Source: Phycomyces nitens (lineage: Eukaryota; Mucoromycota; Mucoromycetes; Mucorales; Phycomycetaceae). Taken from it: 64,000 bases of DNA. The notes under the pieces are model-generated. The model was not told the DNA's origin. It made no database searches and worked only from the letters and a program-made list of their open reading frames with translations. Shown here in pieces: positions 25,538 through 38,401 of the stretch. The stretch's first letter is position 1. Every line of letters begins with the position of its first letter. Both the position numbers and the translations under genes were made by a program. Location: assembly GCA_022702545.1 (NCBI GenBank), contig JAHRBC010000002.1, positions 2,604,001 through 2,668,000 on the forward strand, written 5' to 3'.

Positions 25538-27058
25538 TTATGCAGTTTGGACTTCTGAACCCTTGTACAACCAAGCACCATCACCCATTGTGTCTACAAA
25601 CTTGGAATCGGATTTAGCCAAGATTTTTTCGCGAAGATCACCGTAGCTCTGGTTTCCTGGGGCAGCCGTGAAAAATTTGGGTTCCCAGGTCTGTTTGGCC
25701 TCTGCTCGTTCCTTACGAGCAGCGCGTTGCTGGTTCTCAATAAGAGACTTCTCGGCCGAAGCTGTCATGTAATCGCCAGCTCTCAGAGCATTAGAGACCT
25801 TGTTCCAGATTTTGCGTGACTCAAGTTCCTCTTGTTCTGCCACAGCTTTTACGATGGGTTCGGGCTTAACAAGGTTGGTGAGGTCGAGGAAGTATTCAGT
25901 CTTCTCTTTGTGCTTTGTGAGTGTTGATTTGGCAGTCCACTGACCCTCAATGATAGTAGGACCAGCAAGGGGCTCGCCAGTGATTGTAGCCTTGAAGTGG
26001 TGAAGTTCACCAGAGATCCAACCCTTGGTAGAATATTCAATGGCTGCATGGAATCCGGTTGAAGACTGGACATAAGATGTGCCGTAGAGCTCAACATAGG
26101 GGGCTAGCAACCCAATAATGATTCACGTGTCAGGACTTCCCAAAAAAAAAACCAAAAAAAAACCCTGTGCCTCATCTCATGTCTTTCGGAAGATCAACTT
26201 ACCAGCATACCAAATGCCGTTCACAGACAGGGAAGGCAAGGTGAATAGATAGGATTCATTGTGATGAGTAAGCTTGACAAGACAGTAGCCAACCTGGTCA
26301 ACCATCATCTGAGTTCCCGAAAAGCGAGTCTTTTGGCCATCGTGTCCAATAACAGTGACTCCAGACTTTTTGTTTTCGATATAGAATCCAGAGACAGGAG
26401 GATGGTGGGAGACCTGCTCACAAGTAATCTGTGTCTCATCGTCCCAAGAGCAGAAGAACTGCTCACCCAGGATTGGGTTGAAAGGCTTCTTTTCCCATTC
26501 ACCCTTGGGAACACGGCTAGAGAAGGATCCATTGAGGGCAGAAATGAACCATTTGATGGCAGCATAGAATCTGTCCTCTGGGTTGTCATGAACGCCAATG
26601 GAAGACAACTGAATAAAATCACATGATGGTCAGTACACCTGCCTCTCCCATGTCCCACAATTCATACCAAGGCTGGCTGATCTACCCAGAAGGATCTAAA
26701 GAGTAGCAACGAAAGGGTAAGTATATCCATGATTATCTCATGGTGTCTTTGCTGACACGCATGTGGTTAAAGGGCAATATTTTCTTTATTTTCACAAGCT
26801 TGGCGTGGGACAAATGTGTACAGGGTACTACAGTCCAGTGAAGCTTCCAGTATCGATATTGTTGCCCTTCATCTACATTCCAGAAAACAAAAAAGTTACT
26901 TACGAATACTCCAATAAGGAGATGGGGGCCAACAGGAAAGATGGACATGTTAAACTTGAGAGATCACCAGTGAAGGATGCGAGTGTCTTGAGGAATGAGG
27001 AGAAGCTGCCTTGCTGGTCAGCAGGAATGCTTTCAAGGTTGTTCTCAGCAGTTGTCAT
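25538..27058 (-). CDS. Oxysterol-binding protein homologue, Kes1/Osh4-like
   Basis: Four exons, 27058-26904, 26695-26668, 26608-26203 and 26103-25538; 384 residues. It is a single-domain ORP without PH or ankyrin regions, as in yeast Osh4/Kes1 and Osh5. The OSBP fingerprint EQVSHHPPVSGF is complete, with KPFNPILGEQF before it. Family knowledge: these proteins exchange sterol for PI4P between ER and Golgi/plasma membrane and restrain Golgi PI4P signalling. The N-terminal lid helix region (SSFLKTLASFTGDLSSLTCPSF, spread over exon 1) and the C-terminal basic helices (RAARKERAEAKQTWEPKFF) are intact. The 28-base second exon restores EYSSFWVDQPALLSSIG. It diverges from the formin gene across 2.5 kb. 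Confidence 0.94.
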
Positions 27059-29529
27059 GGTTGTTGGCTAGACGATTGACACAAGTCGGAATAAGAAGGG
27101 GAAAAGGTAAAGGGCCAATCGGCAGTCTTTGTGGTTTTATAGGGGGCGCGTTTGATTCACGTCATCAAAGCTCATCTTTTCCCTCACCAAACGTCCGTCT
27201 ATCTCAGCAGTTAATGCTAAGCCTCTTGTATGGATGGTTCAGGGCACAATAGCAACAGTTACGCACGGGCACTTTCGGATTCCCACTTTATTCTTGCTCT
27301 ACCGCCCGTCTTTGACTGGAAAAGCAACAAAATATTGTGTTCCTGAAATCTGGTCCGGCTATTTTTTACGTGTAACATCTCCAATGGCAAGATAGAAAGC
27401 GGCCAAATTTTTGCCATGGCAGAATCCCCGAAGCAATGCCGGGAAAATAGGCTTATTCAAAGGAACTGGAGAGTGCAGCCAATTGCCCCAATTCAAAGTT
27501 GGAGAAGTGCAATTAGTCAGACAACAGAGCATTAAAGACGACACGAAGCACCATTAAAACAAGGTGGGCACATTGTTTATTGTTGAATTGGGAATTTATG
27601 CTTAAAATCCACAAGAGTTCTTGATTTTATCGCTAGACAATGCCCAAAGGTCTATATTGTGCCCCCCCCCCCCCCCTCTTTTTTTTTTTAATTTACATCC
27701 CTTGGTAATGGCTGCTGTTAACCTCTAGTGTTCATTGTATTTAATTTAATATATTTGGCCTAAAGGGGTTTGCGACATATGAGCATAGAGGCCGGCTATC
27801 CAAGACGGGCAGGTTTATAGCTCACTATTTTCTAATTAAATGGCTCTTTGTATCTTTCCTATAACAGCAAGCGTATGTTTCGTACTAGGTACTGTCAAAT
27901 GGCCATACTCTTGATCGACAACTTGTCCCTCTTCAAACTGGTTTCACCAGCGGGCCTTTTTTTTGGATGCACCTGGCCATTTAGCCTTGTTTCTGAGTGT
28001 ATACAAGAGCCCTGTGTTATACAGCACAGACACAGCCTACGGGTTTATTTGTGCGTCTGAGGACCCTTTATGTCGGGTTACAAGGCTTCTTGGGATTCCT
28101 TGTAATCCGAGATGTTTCATGTTTATTCTATTTAAGACTATGGTTATAACAAATATGCAGGCTATTGAACCTGTTGTAAGAATGCTATTCTATACACATG
28201 TTACGCAATACCATTTGTGCGAGTCGAATGATTAACAATGAAGTGATTTGATAGTGAAAAGGAGGATTATAGAAAGTATGATACTTTACTGGGAAATATG
28301 TTATCGTCACGCTTTATAGAGAGTCCAAAAGGTATTCTGAGAAGGGAAAAAACCCAATAAGACCAAACTGATGGCTTTTAAAGATGGTACAGTTATCTAA
28401 TTGGCTTTAAAGAGTGTTCTTCGCCTATATGAATGAGTAGACCATAATTCATTAAAATTATGAGATGGCCTATATTAGACTTGTCGGGTAGGCTAAGCTG
28501 TTTCTGGCCATATGGCGGGCACGCATTAGGACGTCAATATGGTCTTTAAACATTTAATGGCCATGAGGAATATGGTCTATAGGAGACGAAGCAAGTCTTC
28601 TGTATTGACTTTTTCGGCAAGATATATTGGGACCCCATCAGTGCCATTTCTCTGGATTGCATGGAAACATTGTTATAACTTGCACGTTTTGCCACCAGAA
28701 ACCCATCAACAGGATCTCCATGGCAACCAATCATTCTGCAAATTGGTTAAATCAACGCGACCATTAAAAGTCCGACCATTAAGGTTTATGTGTATATATT
28801 TATGTTTAATTGGCAAAAGAGATCTTGCAAAGGCAACATTTATTGGCAGGGAGAAAAAAAACATCTTGACCTATAATGAGCTTGGTGGCCAACATTAATT
28901 GTACCATAAACAGGATAAAATGGGATTTATCAAATTACGATCTTGTTTGCTGTCAAGAAACGTTTGTGCAAAAAAAACAAAAAAGACAGCCTGATCAAGA
29001 GCCAATTGTATCGATCTCAAAGGGCGTCTGTTGCAGAACCAGAGATTTGCAAAGTATATCGATCAACATTTGATTTATCAGTATAGATATTCCACAAATG
29101 TGATCTTGTGAACTGCAATACATAAAGATCAATTAAACGACCCTTGAAAATGTCAAGAGATCCTAGGCAATAGACCATGCTCATACCCTCTCTTTCCATT
29201 GTGTGTGTGTATGGGTTTCTACTTTCCTGGGTAACACAATAGAGCCAAGATATCCATTTAAAGTAGTCTGACCATTGGGCAGAATTCCTTGTAACCACCT
29301 TCTATTCCTGATATTCCCGTACACTGCAATTAAGAAGAAGAATACTAAAAAAAAACTTTCCTTATTTAGGATTGATTATTTCACTTCAACCCGTCAATTG
29401 CGAAAAATAATAATAACAAAAAAGTGGTGTTGCTTTCCCGCTTTAACTTGTGTTCAGGCACCTTTTTGTTCTCTTTCTCTTTCTTTGTTGCCCATCACAG
29501 AAGCTCTTCATCAAGAGCATCTCTGGCGG
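27059..29529. other. Long divergent intergenic region between Kes1-like and formin genes
   Basis: About 2.5 kb containing both promoters. It includes a C15 run followed by a T-rich run (27662-27690) and moderately AT-rich sequence. Open frames up to 119 codons are seen but none shows family similarity, splice continuity or biased codon use. A CT-rich leader (CTCTTTCTCTTTCTTTG near 29470-29486) precedes the formin start. Confidence 0.5.
27662..27690. repeat. Poly-C / poly-T tract
   Basis: A run of 15 C directly followed by a T-rich run, in the promoter-side region of the Kes1-like gene. The opposite strand is a long G run. Confidence 0.75.
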
Positions 29530-32500
29530 ATGGATATACTCCCGACTACGGGTGGCAAACACCGCTTAAAGAGCACCACAAGAAGCCGTTTGCATAACAA
29601 ACGCAGCATTACTCATCTATCACGGACCAAATTAACATCAACTCCCGCATCACCAACCACATCAACCAATCAAGAAAAACTATCCATCGATCCAAAACCA
29701 TCACAACAAGCCAGCTACACCCTCTCGACTGCATCCTTCATTAGACACTCTCAGGAACAATCATCCAATCTTCGATCTCTAGGACGTCCCAACTCACCAT
29801 TACCGAGAAATGGAGGCCCACTTGTACTGACCCACTGGAAAGATCAAGGTAGACTTGGTATTAATAATCATTTTCTTAAAAATTAAATTGGACCCAAAAA
29901 AATTCTTTATAGAAACTAGATCTTCGAGTAGTGTAGATTCTCGTCTTCAGGTCAGGACAACCAGTCTAGCCTCGGGACCAAAGACTAGAGAACAACCAAC
30001 CAAAGATCCATCTAGACCCTCAGATCAGGAAATCGAACGACGATTTAGACTAGCATCAGTAAGACGAACATGGCCCTTAAAAGACAACAACTCATTTCTT
30101 TGTGTTGCAATTCCAGAAAGATTACCTGCATACCAATTTAGTAGACATATCAAACCTTTCAAATGACCGAAAATGGTGGCTGCTGTGTAATCAAAAAGAA
30201 TTCACAAAACTCTTTTCAAACACAAAGAAGAAGCAGGCCGGCCTAACGCGTGCTCGCAGTCGAACAAACCTCAAGGATAATACTCCCAAGATACTTACTC
30301 CACAGACATTCCTTAGGCCGTTCCTGGCGGAGGATCGATCTGGAATCACCCTACGCCTTGTCAAGGATCTTGAGAATCAACTGAGAATATCATCTCTCGG
30401 GTAAGCTGCCTAGACCAAATGATGTGGGCTGACAAACATTATGATAGTTGGATACGCCAGTTTATCGAGGAAAAAGGCATGAGAATCATCATTAGGGAGC
30501 TTGGGATGATTAACAATAGGCCCACAAGGTAATTCCAACATATTATAAACAAGCCAAAGTTAACAGTGGTTGATATAAAGAGAGCAAAAGAACTACTTGA
30601 TAGAGTTGGGGATCATAAGATGTCTTAGGCCCATGTTTAATCATATCGTAAGTCGGTATATCATGCCCTTGGCCAATACTCATATCATTATCAGGTTGGC
30701 ATCCAAGAGGCTCTCAGCGACCCCTTTTGCAGTATCCATCTCATCCTTTCCCTCCTCTCGCCTTACATTCCAGCAAGAACAGCTGCCTGCGATGCACTCA
30801 CCTTTTTATGCTATTGTGATGTTCCTACGGGTCATTCAATGGTCCTAAGGGGCATGGATCATCTGAAGGAATGTAGCCATGCGTATGGTAGATTTGATTC
30901 ATGGCTCAATGCTCTAGACGATACCCTAGACGATCATGGAAAGATGGGATCCTTAGTGGGTGCCAATAAAGATCTGTGGCAAACTGAAGTGATAGGAACA
31001 CCCAGTAGTCCAGAAGCTCATCTCATGGAATACGCAGTAAATATAAAGTTCAAGATACATTCATAGCTTGACTAATCATATATTAGCTCTCCAACATGCT
31101 TCTTGTCAATGCAATCCTGGCCCCTGATACTGTAGAGGATTTGGATATTCGGATAGCATTTCGAAACCAACTTCATCAAAGTGGTCTTTCCCAGATCATT
31201 GAAAAGATGAATGGCCTAAACTACGAAAAGCTCAACGAGAAGGTCCGTGAGTTTAGAGACTTGGAAGAGGATGATTCAACAGCAATATACGGAGGGCTGG
31301 TTGTAGACTATGTATTGGACCCAATCGATATCCTTGACAAACTGCTGGCTACCATCAGAGGAACGCGTTCGTACGACTCGTTGCAGAATATTCTCCAGCA
31401 CCTCTTGTTAATTCAATGTGATCCTGAAAAGAGGTATTATCATCATGTGTATGCATGTAGCAGTATACTAAACTCTTTTTTCTTTTCATGTTTCAATTAG
31501 AAATCGATACTACCAACTTATTGACTCTATTGTCTGTGAGATTGTGCTGGACCACAAGGGCTCACCCCAAGACTTTTTGGATGATTATACGTCCTCAGTT
31601 CATGATATGATTTCAAGATACACAAATGATTCACCATCAGACGAAGCCTTGGAAGAAAGCAGCATCTCATTAACAAAGTCTATAGAGCGTGAGAAAGAAT
31701 TACAGCGACAAATTAACCTTGGAGCAGGTGATTATTTTTTAGTGCTTTATCTGTGTATAGAAAATTAGAGGGTTTATTAACATTAATGTGGCATGATAGG
31801 TGGTTTGGTTGGCCAATTGAACTGTAAAATTGATTCGCTAGAAGAAGCACTAAAAGCTTCCAACCTGGCCAACATTGCACTAAAACAGAGACTGAGCGAC
31901 CTTGAGACCGAATTCCAGAATACCCTCGAGGCAACAGACGCACAGATAAAGCGTCTTTACGATACAGTCAGAGAACAAAAGGAATACGGATCCCCTACCG
32001 ATAAACGACGCAGATTCAGAGTGGGTCGCAAACCCAAAACAGATGGGGACACTCGGCCTTTATCTTTATCTTCAATCTTGATGGACGAACCACTTCAGAC
32101 AGATACTTTGGTAAGTCAACCACATATGACTATAGATAACATCTTCTTTATTATTATTATTCTTCTTACTCTCCTCATCGGGATATTTCCTTTTTTCAGA
32201 CAGAATCTCCTATTGAAGTAACAAACCCTTGTCCACCGACCCAGTCTCAGTCGCAGCCAAACCCACAGCCGCAGCCAAACCCTTCCTCTGGAGGAAAACA
32301 ATCGCTTAGAGTAAGCATCGGTTCACGCATGTCCAAATTTGGAAGACGATCAACACAGCCCGAGATTTCGCCTGTTCCTGCAAAATCAACCAGCCCTAAA
32401 ATCAATAGCACAGTTATAGAAGGATCTCTTCCTCCACAGGCAAAACTACGTTACAGTGAAGACCAGCTGCCTGAACCGAGTGCTACAAAATCCACCAGTC

Positions 32501-35500
32501 TCTTAATCAGAAGATCAAACAGGACAAGTCACCCAGGAAGATCAAGATTATCAGATTCACACAGTATCTCAAATGTAAAAGAGGAGGAGCCACTGTCAGC
32601 CATTGACACGGTTGACATGCTTCTCAAGAAGTTATATGAAGATTCTGACCATGACAATACATCTTTTACATCAATCGGTGAATTGCTATCTGCCCCTACA
32701 ACTCCCTTGATTACTCCTGCTGCGACATCTTCAGCCGAATCGACAGGGCCTACTCTTCCTATAATAGAACCCACAGAAGAGTCGGTTGATTCAATTGAGC
32801 ACCCTACTATCATTCCAACTCTGCAGGATACATTAGATTTACCAACCACCTCACCAAACTCGCCTACTATAATATTCTCTACATCTGATCCTTTGCCAGA
32901 TCTACCCGTCGTCGTACTAGAACCACCCCCTCCACCACCAGCCCCACCAGCTCCTCCCCCTCCCCCTCCACCACCTCCACCACCATCTACACCATTCATG
33001 TCCCCAAGCTCAAGCCTTTTACCTCCACAAATCCCTCCTCCCATGATGGGCATGGTTGGTCGTAAATCAAGCTCGTTCCAAGCCAAACAGAAATTGAAGT
33101 TTGTCGAATGGGAAAAGGTGACTATTCCCAATATCAGCCAAACCGTATGGGCTCATTCGGAAAAAGATGGAGTAGAGGTGGGCTATGAACGGCCTCACGA
33201 TAAAGAACGTTTTGATTTCCAAGAGACAATGGAGTTCCAGCTCGCCAAAGCAGGTGTATTTGAAACAATCGAAGACACCTTTGTACAAAAGCCTGCAGTT
33301 CAACTCAAGATCAAGCGAACCAAAGAGTTTATTTATGTATTGGAGCCTAAAAAATCCTACAATCTGAGTAAGTCTTGAGCCTTGTAACCAATATTTTGAG
33401 ATTACTAAAAGACCACAACCATTGTTATATATTTAGACATCTTTGTTACGAGTGTCTGTAAAAAGATTGCATTTGGTGAAATCAGACAACGTCTGATCAG
33501 CATGGACTTTTATTTTGAGGACGAACAAGTCTTGTCTAATCTCCTAAGATTCCTACCCACTCCTGAAGAGACAGGAAAGCTGGCACCTTATGTAACCGCA
33601 CCTCTTGCCGAACTCATCGATCTGTCTCCACCAGACAAGTTTTGCTTGGAGGTAATAATAATAATAATACTAATTGGAATATTCTCCTGGCAGATAAAAT
33701 ATTTGATATTAATTTTTATATTTCTTTTTAAAAAAAGATGATGAAGATTGATCGTTTAAAGGAAAGACTTGAATGCATGCTGTTTAGAAGCACGTTTTGG
33801 GATAGGTACCATCAGCTTCACAAGGTAACACTTTTTGGAATTCTTTAATTACAAATACCGGATAGTATTTAACAATGCCTCTTTATTTTTAGCAAATGAC
33901 AAGCATGTTTGATGCATCGCTTTCACTGAAAAATGGAAAGAGATTCAAAGAATTGTTACATGCAAGTATTACAGTACAGTTTTTGTTCGAGAAACAATAT
34001 TAATTTGACTTGTATTTAAAGTTGATACTTTTGTTGGGCAATTACCTCAATGGCAATACATACCGTGGTGGTGCTTTTGCAGTCAGGATTGCGAGCATTA
34101 ACAAGGTAAACCGATATAATCAACTCTTTATACAAACATTAATCAACCTATTACTCCAATTTGTATATAAAAAGCTTGTAGACACAAAGGGAACAAACAC
34201 TTCTACAACTCTCTTGCATTTCTTGATCGAGACCGTGGAGCAGAATTTCCCAGAAATGGCAGACTTTTTGGAAGAGCTGGAAGAGTGTGGCGAGGCATGT
34301 AAAGGTAAGATTGTTGACCATGATTCTAAGCATATAATGTTGTTACAGCCATACTAAAGATGTATACATTATTTGTAATATATATATATATATATATAGT
34401 GTCTGGAATTGATATGAATAACGAATTCCGCGATCTTGAATCTGGTCTCACCCAACTTGGATTGGAATTAAAGAACAATCATGAAGGAAAGCCATCAACT
34501 GATTCTACAGACCGTTTTGCAGATGTCATGGGAAGATTTCATACAGATGCATCAGCTCAGTTTAAACGCATATTCCTTTTGAAAGACACCATGAACCAGT
34601 GTTATGAGTCTATGGTACGATATTACGGCGAAGATCCCAACAAAATGTGCCCAGACGAGTTTTTTGGAATATTCAAAAAGTTTACGTCTAGCTGGGAGGT
34701 AAGAAATCAATATAATATACTATTTAACTTATATTTTTTGTGTCAATAAAGAAATGCGCTGCGGATAATAACTTGGCCAAGCAAAAGAAGGAGCGCCTAG
34801 AGAAGCAAAAGATGCGTGATCAGGAACGTAGAACTCGTGGAAGAAGTGCTTCTATTCTGAAAATCAAGGGTGTCGAGATCAAGAGCTGTAAGTTTCTTAA
34901 AGAGTTGCACAAACATGCGCATACTTGCTTACCTTTTTTTTGACAGATGGAGACAATGATGAAGAAAAGGCAATTATGGACAGTTTGATGGACAGCCTGA
35001 GAACAAGTGGAACAGAGCAATCTGCAAGAATACGTGAAGAAAGACGAACACGCAAACGTTCTGGAAGTATTCTGTCGCTTCACACCGATTCGGTTTCTTT
35101 GCGGGCACAGCGAATGCTTCAAAACATTCAGAATGAAAATAGTACAAACCTTACAGATAAGAGAAGAAGCGCAATCATAGATTTCAACTTTGATCTAAAA
35201 GAAGAAGATGAAGAAGTTGATGGTATTTATGACGATATTGATCAGCTCAGATCAGCACCAGTGTTTGGACCAACAACAACTATTACTACTACCCCAGCAA
35301 CTGCACCAATCGGCCCATATACTCCAAAACCAAGTCGTTCATCACAATCCACTCGAATTGTTCGTACCAGAAAGACAAGCAAACGCCCGATATTTGACCA
35401 CACTATCAGAGTACGTGGAAGACGAATGACAGTTGTATCCGCAGCCGCCGCAGCCGCAGCCGCAGCCGCATCAGCAGGAGCAACGACAGGAGCAACGGCA

Positions 35501-35518
35501 ACGGCAGTAGCTCAGTAA
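29530..35518 (+). CDS. Diaphanous-related formin (GBD/FH3-FH1-FH2-DAD)
   Basis: Eighteen exons (29530-29848, 29913-30058, 30117-30400, 30448-30528, 30581-30647, 30695-31036, 31087-31433, 31501-31727, 31800-32110, 32200-33367, 33437-33651, 33738-33824, 33893-33961, 34022-34105, 34175-34304, 34400-34698, 34752-34887, 34947-35518) give 1627 residues. It nucleates and elongates actin cables at growth and septation sites under Rho GTPase control (family knowledge; SepA/Bni1/Cdc12 class). Domains: GBD/FH3 about residues 155-600 (LSNDRKWWLL, GWIRQFIEEKG), coiled coil 610-665, serine-rich linker, FH1 polyproline 948-975, FH2 about 1005-1430 (FVEWEKV, LLLGNYLNGNTYRGGAFA, VDTKGTNTSTTLLHF). A DAD core MDSLMDSL lies near residue 1448, with basic residues after it. 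The protein ends in a polyalanine tract. The intron at 33962 uses GC-AG. Confidence 0.95.
33962..34021 (+). other. GC-AG intron in the formin FH2 domain
   Basis: The exon ends TTACAT and the intron starts GCAAGT, the classic GC-donor consensus, and ends AAAG. Only this junction keeps phase and gives KELLHLILLLGNYLNG; nearby GT donors break the frame of the conserved FH2 block. Confidence 0.85.
35440..35472 (+). repeat. GCAGCC hexanucleotide repeat encoding polyalanine
   Basis: Tandem GCAGCC/GCCGCA units at the end of the formin coding region encode about ten alanines. They are notably GC-rich within AT-rich surroundings. Confidence 0.85.
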
Positions 35519-38401
35519 TGGGTATACTAATACATCTCGCCACCCATACTATTATATTTATAGGGTAACATTTATATAATATCTGAATTCAATGTAAATT
35601 TTATCACAACTACCCAATTATATAGGCAACGGAAGATCTTATTATTTCCACAAGCCTTTATTCTTCTCCTTTCTTACGATCTTTGTCACTATACAATTAA
35701 TATACGATCAATATACAGATTTGAAGTATCTAGCATATAACGTATTTTCCCCCTCCCTTTTCAAATAATAATGATTATATTAAAAATAATAACCAAAAAG
35801 TTGAATTTACCATTTGATTATAAGAAACCGAATATTTTCATTAGCTACAAGTGTGATGGGGTACTTGGGGGTAAATCAGAGTTTTTAATAATATTAAACT
35901 TAATACTCATAAAACGTAGCTAGAATTAACCAAAGATATAAACTTTCAGCTTTGTTTGATCGTGTTATTTACAGTACACAATCATTTGTATTTCACGATA
36001 TTTTTATGTTAATTGTAAATAAACTTTGGCGTAAATTCGCTTGTAAGAATTTTTTTATTGGAACTTTTCTGAATTGAAGCATTTCAATAAACTTGTGATT
36101 ATTCGGTATATCACCAGCAAAAATAAACATGGCCATGTTTATTGGAAAGAGACAAATATATATATTAAATTTTGAGTAGAGTTGGAGTAATTGTAGAGCC
36201 AACAGAAAAAAAATGTCCATTTCTTAATCATTTGAAAAATGATCACACATTTGGAATCGCTTGACAGACCCGTCAGATATCAGCGCTTTGGTAATAATAT
36301 TACAAAGTTGATATCATTTGAATTTATAAATATCTTCCTTTATAAAAACTTGGCTTATCCTAATTACGCTACCCAGCTAATGTAGGGGTCTCTATCTCTG
36401 GCAAAAGATGGTGCAAGCACCACAGCTACAACAGAGGAATACCGACTTTCTAGAACTTTTGATTATAAATAAATAAATAAAAAAGAGCAATGGTTAACAG
36501 AAAATGATTTTCCGCATAAAAAACAGGACTCTTGATAGAAACTTGTCCCTTTAAAAAAACATAAATAAACCAGTTTTATATCAGCTTTCTCTGATATATT
36601 TTCTATTGTGAGCAGCCACGATTCTTTAAATTCATACAATGACTTAAAAGTTTAGAGTTTGGCAAACTAACTCTGCACAGACGTTCAAAGGATAGCTGGA
36701 TCTTATTCATGAAAAGACTGAAACTTTTCCCTACACAACGTAATGCGGAGCAGAGAGCCTAGAAACTAAAAAATAAAAAAAAATAAAGCATGCCAAGCAG
36801 AGTATTACTGATAAAAATACAACTTTCAAGCCCAATAATGTCTTCTTGGATGAAGCAGGGGTCGAAATGCATACTATGCGTAACAGACTACCCTCTGCTA
36901 AAGATAAGCCCACCAAAGTTATTGTTTATATTAGTAGGGGTATGTCTGCTGCTATTTTGGGTGTGATATCGTCAGCCGGTGCAATTGACATGTTCTTAAG
37001 GAAACCTTCCTCATAAAATGTAACCAAAAAAAGGTATATGAGAAGGATACCAGAGTTACAAAAGGCACTAATATCGATAATTATTTGGCTTGGATTGTAA
37101 ACGATATGGATGTCTTGTAAAATCAGCATCAAGGGGTTCCATTTGATGGATAATTCCCCATTTTGTGGGAAAGGTCAAAGAATGCAATGCGCGTAAAGGT
37201 TATAAATAAATATTTGTTTGCCACCTTATTCTCTACCTTGAAGTCTTATTGAATAACCTTGTGCAAGGTAGAATTTGGAGCCAAGATAGCTTTTATAGGA
37301 GAAAATGACATGCTTGTAGAACCTTGCTTTAAATCAACTACACAATACTGTAATGGCTGCTCAAGACATACCATTTCTTTCATTCACTAGTTTGAAAAAG
37401 AACGTATTTTATGAATTTGGTTTATTAAATTTTCAAGTTCAAAAATTTGCCTACTGTCCAGAAATTAACTTGCAATTCATCCCAATTACAAATTCAATTC
37501 CATAAATAGTGGAAAAACAAAGTACTTTGCAAAAATATCTGCACATTATGCTCAATAAGCAGACAAGTTAATATATAATATTCCTTATAGGACATATATG
37601 CGGATCTAAAACAGGTCAAAGGGAGAGCTCGAAAGTAATTTAGAAAAGGGATAGATAGGAGGAAATAATTCTTATTCCATGCAAGACACGTATGTGACAA
37701 CCGTTTGTTCAGGAGGGCTTCAAATCTCTATGTTTCACGAATACATATTTTTATCTTAAAGACAGCAAGCGCTTTGACCGTACAGCTAAATAGTATCAAG
37801 TCAGTAAAAAGAAATCTATCATAAAAGACAGCAAGAAATTAAAAGGATAAAAGGATATGCCTAATATCTTTTTGGTTACATGTTGTAGATCAGTCAATAA
37901 AATAAAAGAAAGAAAAAGTTTGTTTAGCATTAGGCGCAAAAGCCATAAGCATGCTGTAGCTGTATGGTTATATAACCAAACTTTTACTATCACAAGCCTC
38001 AAAAGGCGTAATAGTCAATTAAACAACCATCAAGACGATTTATACATATACTCAAGTTTACTTTGACGATTTAAGAATTAGACAGGTGAATAGCCTGTGG
38101 TATTTTATATATATAAATAATTGATTTTTATTTTCTACTTACTTTCGTTCTTTTTAGTCTGCTTGTTTGTTTGTTTGTTTGAAAATAAATAAATATATGG
38201 CCATAATGGTCAAAAAAAAAGGAAAGACACAATAGAATGTTCATGGTTGTGAGGTTTAAAAAGGATAAAAAAAAAGGAATCGTATGCAAGGGAGGATGAT
38301 GGTCAAGTAAAGCAAATGATATATTTAGGGAGTGGACAGAACACTTACGAACAGAGAAGGTCTCCTTTCGTTTCGATTTTGTCCATGATGCTCTTGGACC
38401 C
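35519..38401. other. Gene-poor AT-rich convergent intergenic block
   Basis: About 2.9 kb between the formin and kelch stops. It has simple sequence (GTTT units near 38164-38181, A-runs near 38212 and 38268) and no recognisable gene, tRNA or transposon. Short frames such as 37494-37700 (minus) look like chance. Confidence 0.55.

Noticed and set aside
28876..29073. Short frame with text reminiscent of endonuclease/reverse-transcriptase proteins (DLVCCQETFV)
   Set aside because: Only a few residues resemble such a motif, the frame is 65 codons long and neighbouring frames contain no supporting domain.
32529..33131. Glycine-rich open frame on the minus strand
   Set aside because: It is the reverse complement of the formin FH1 polyproline coding sequence.
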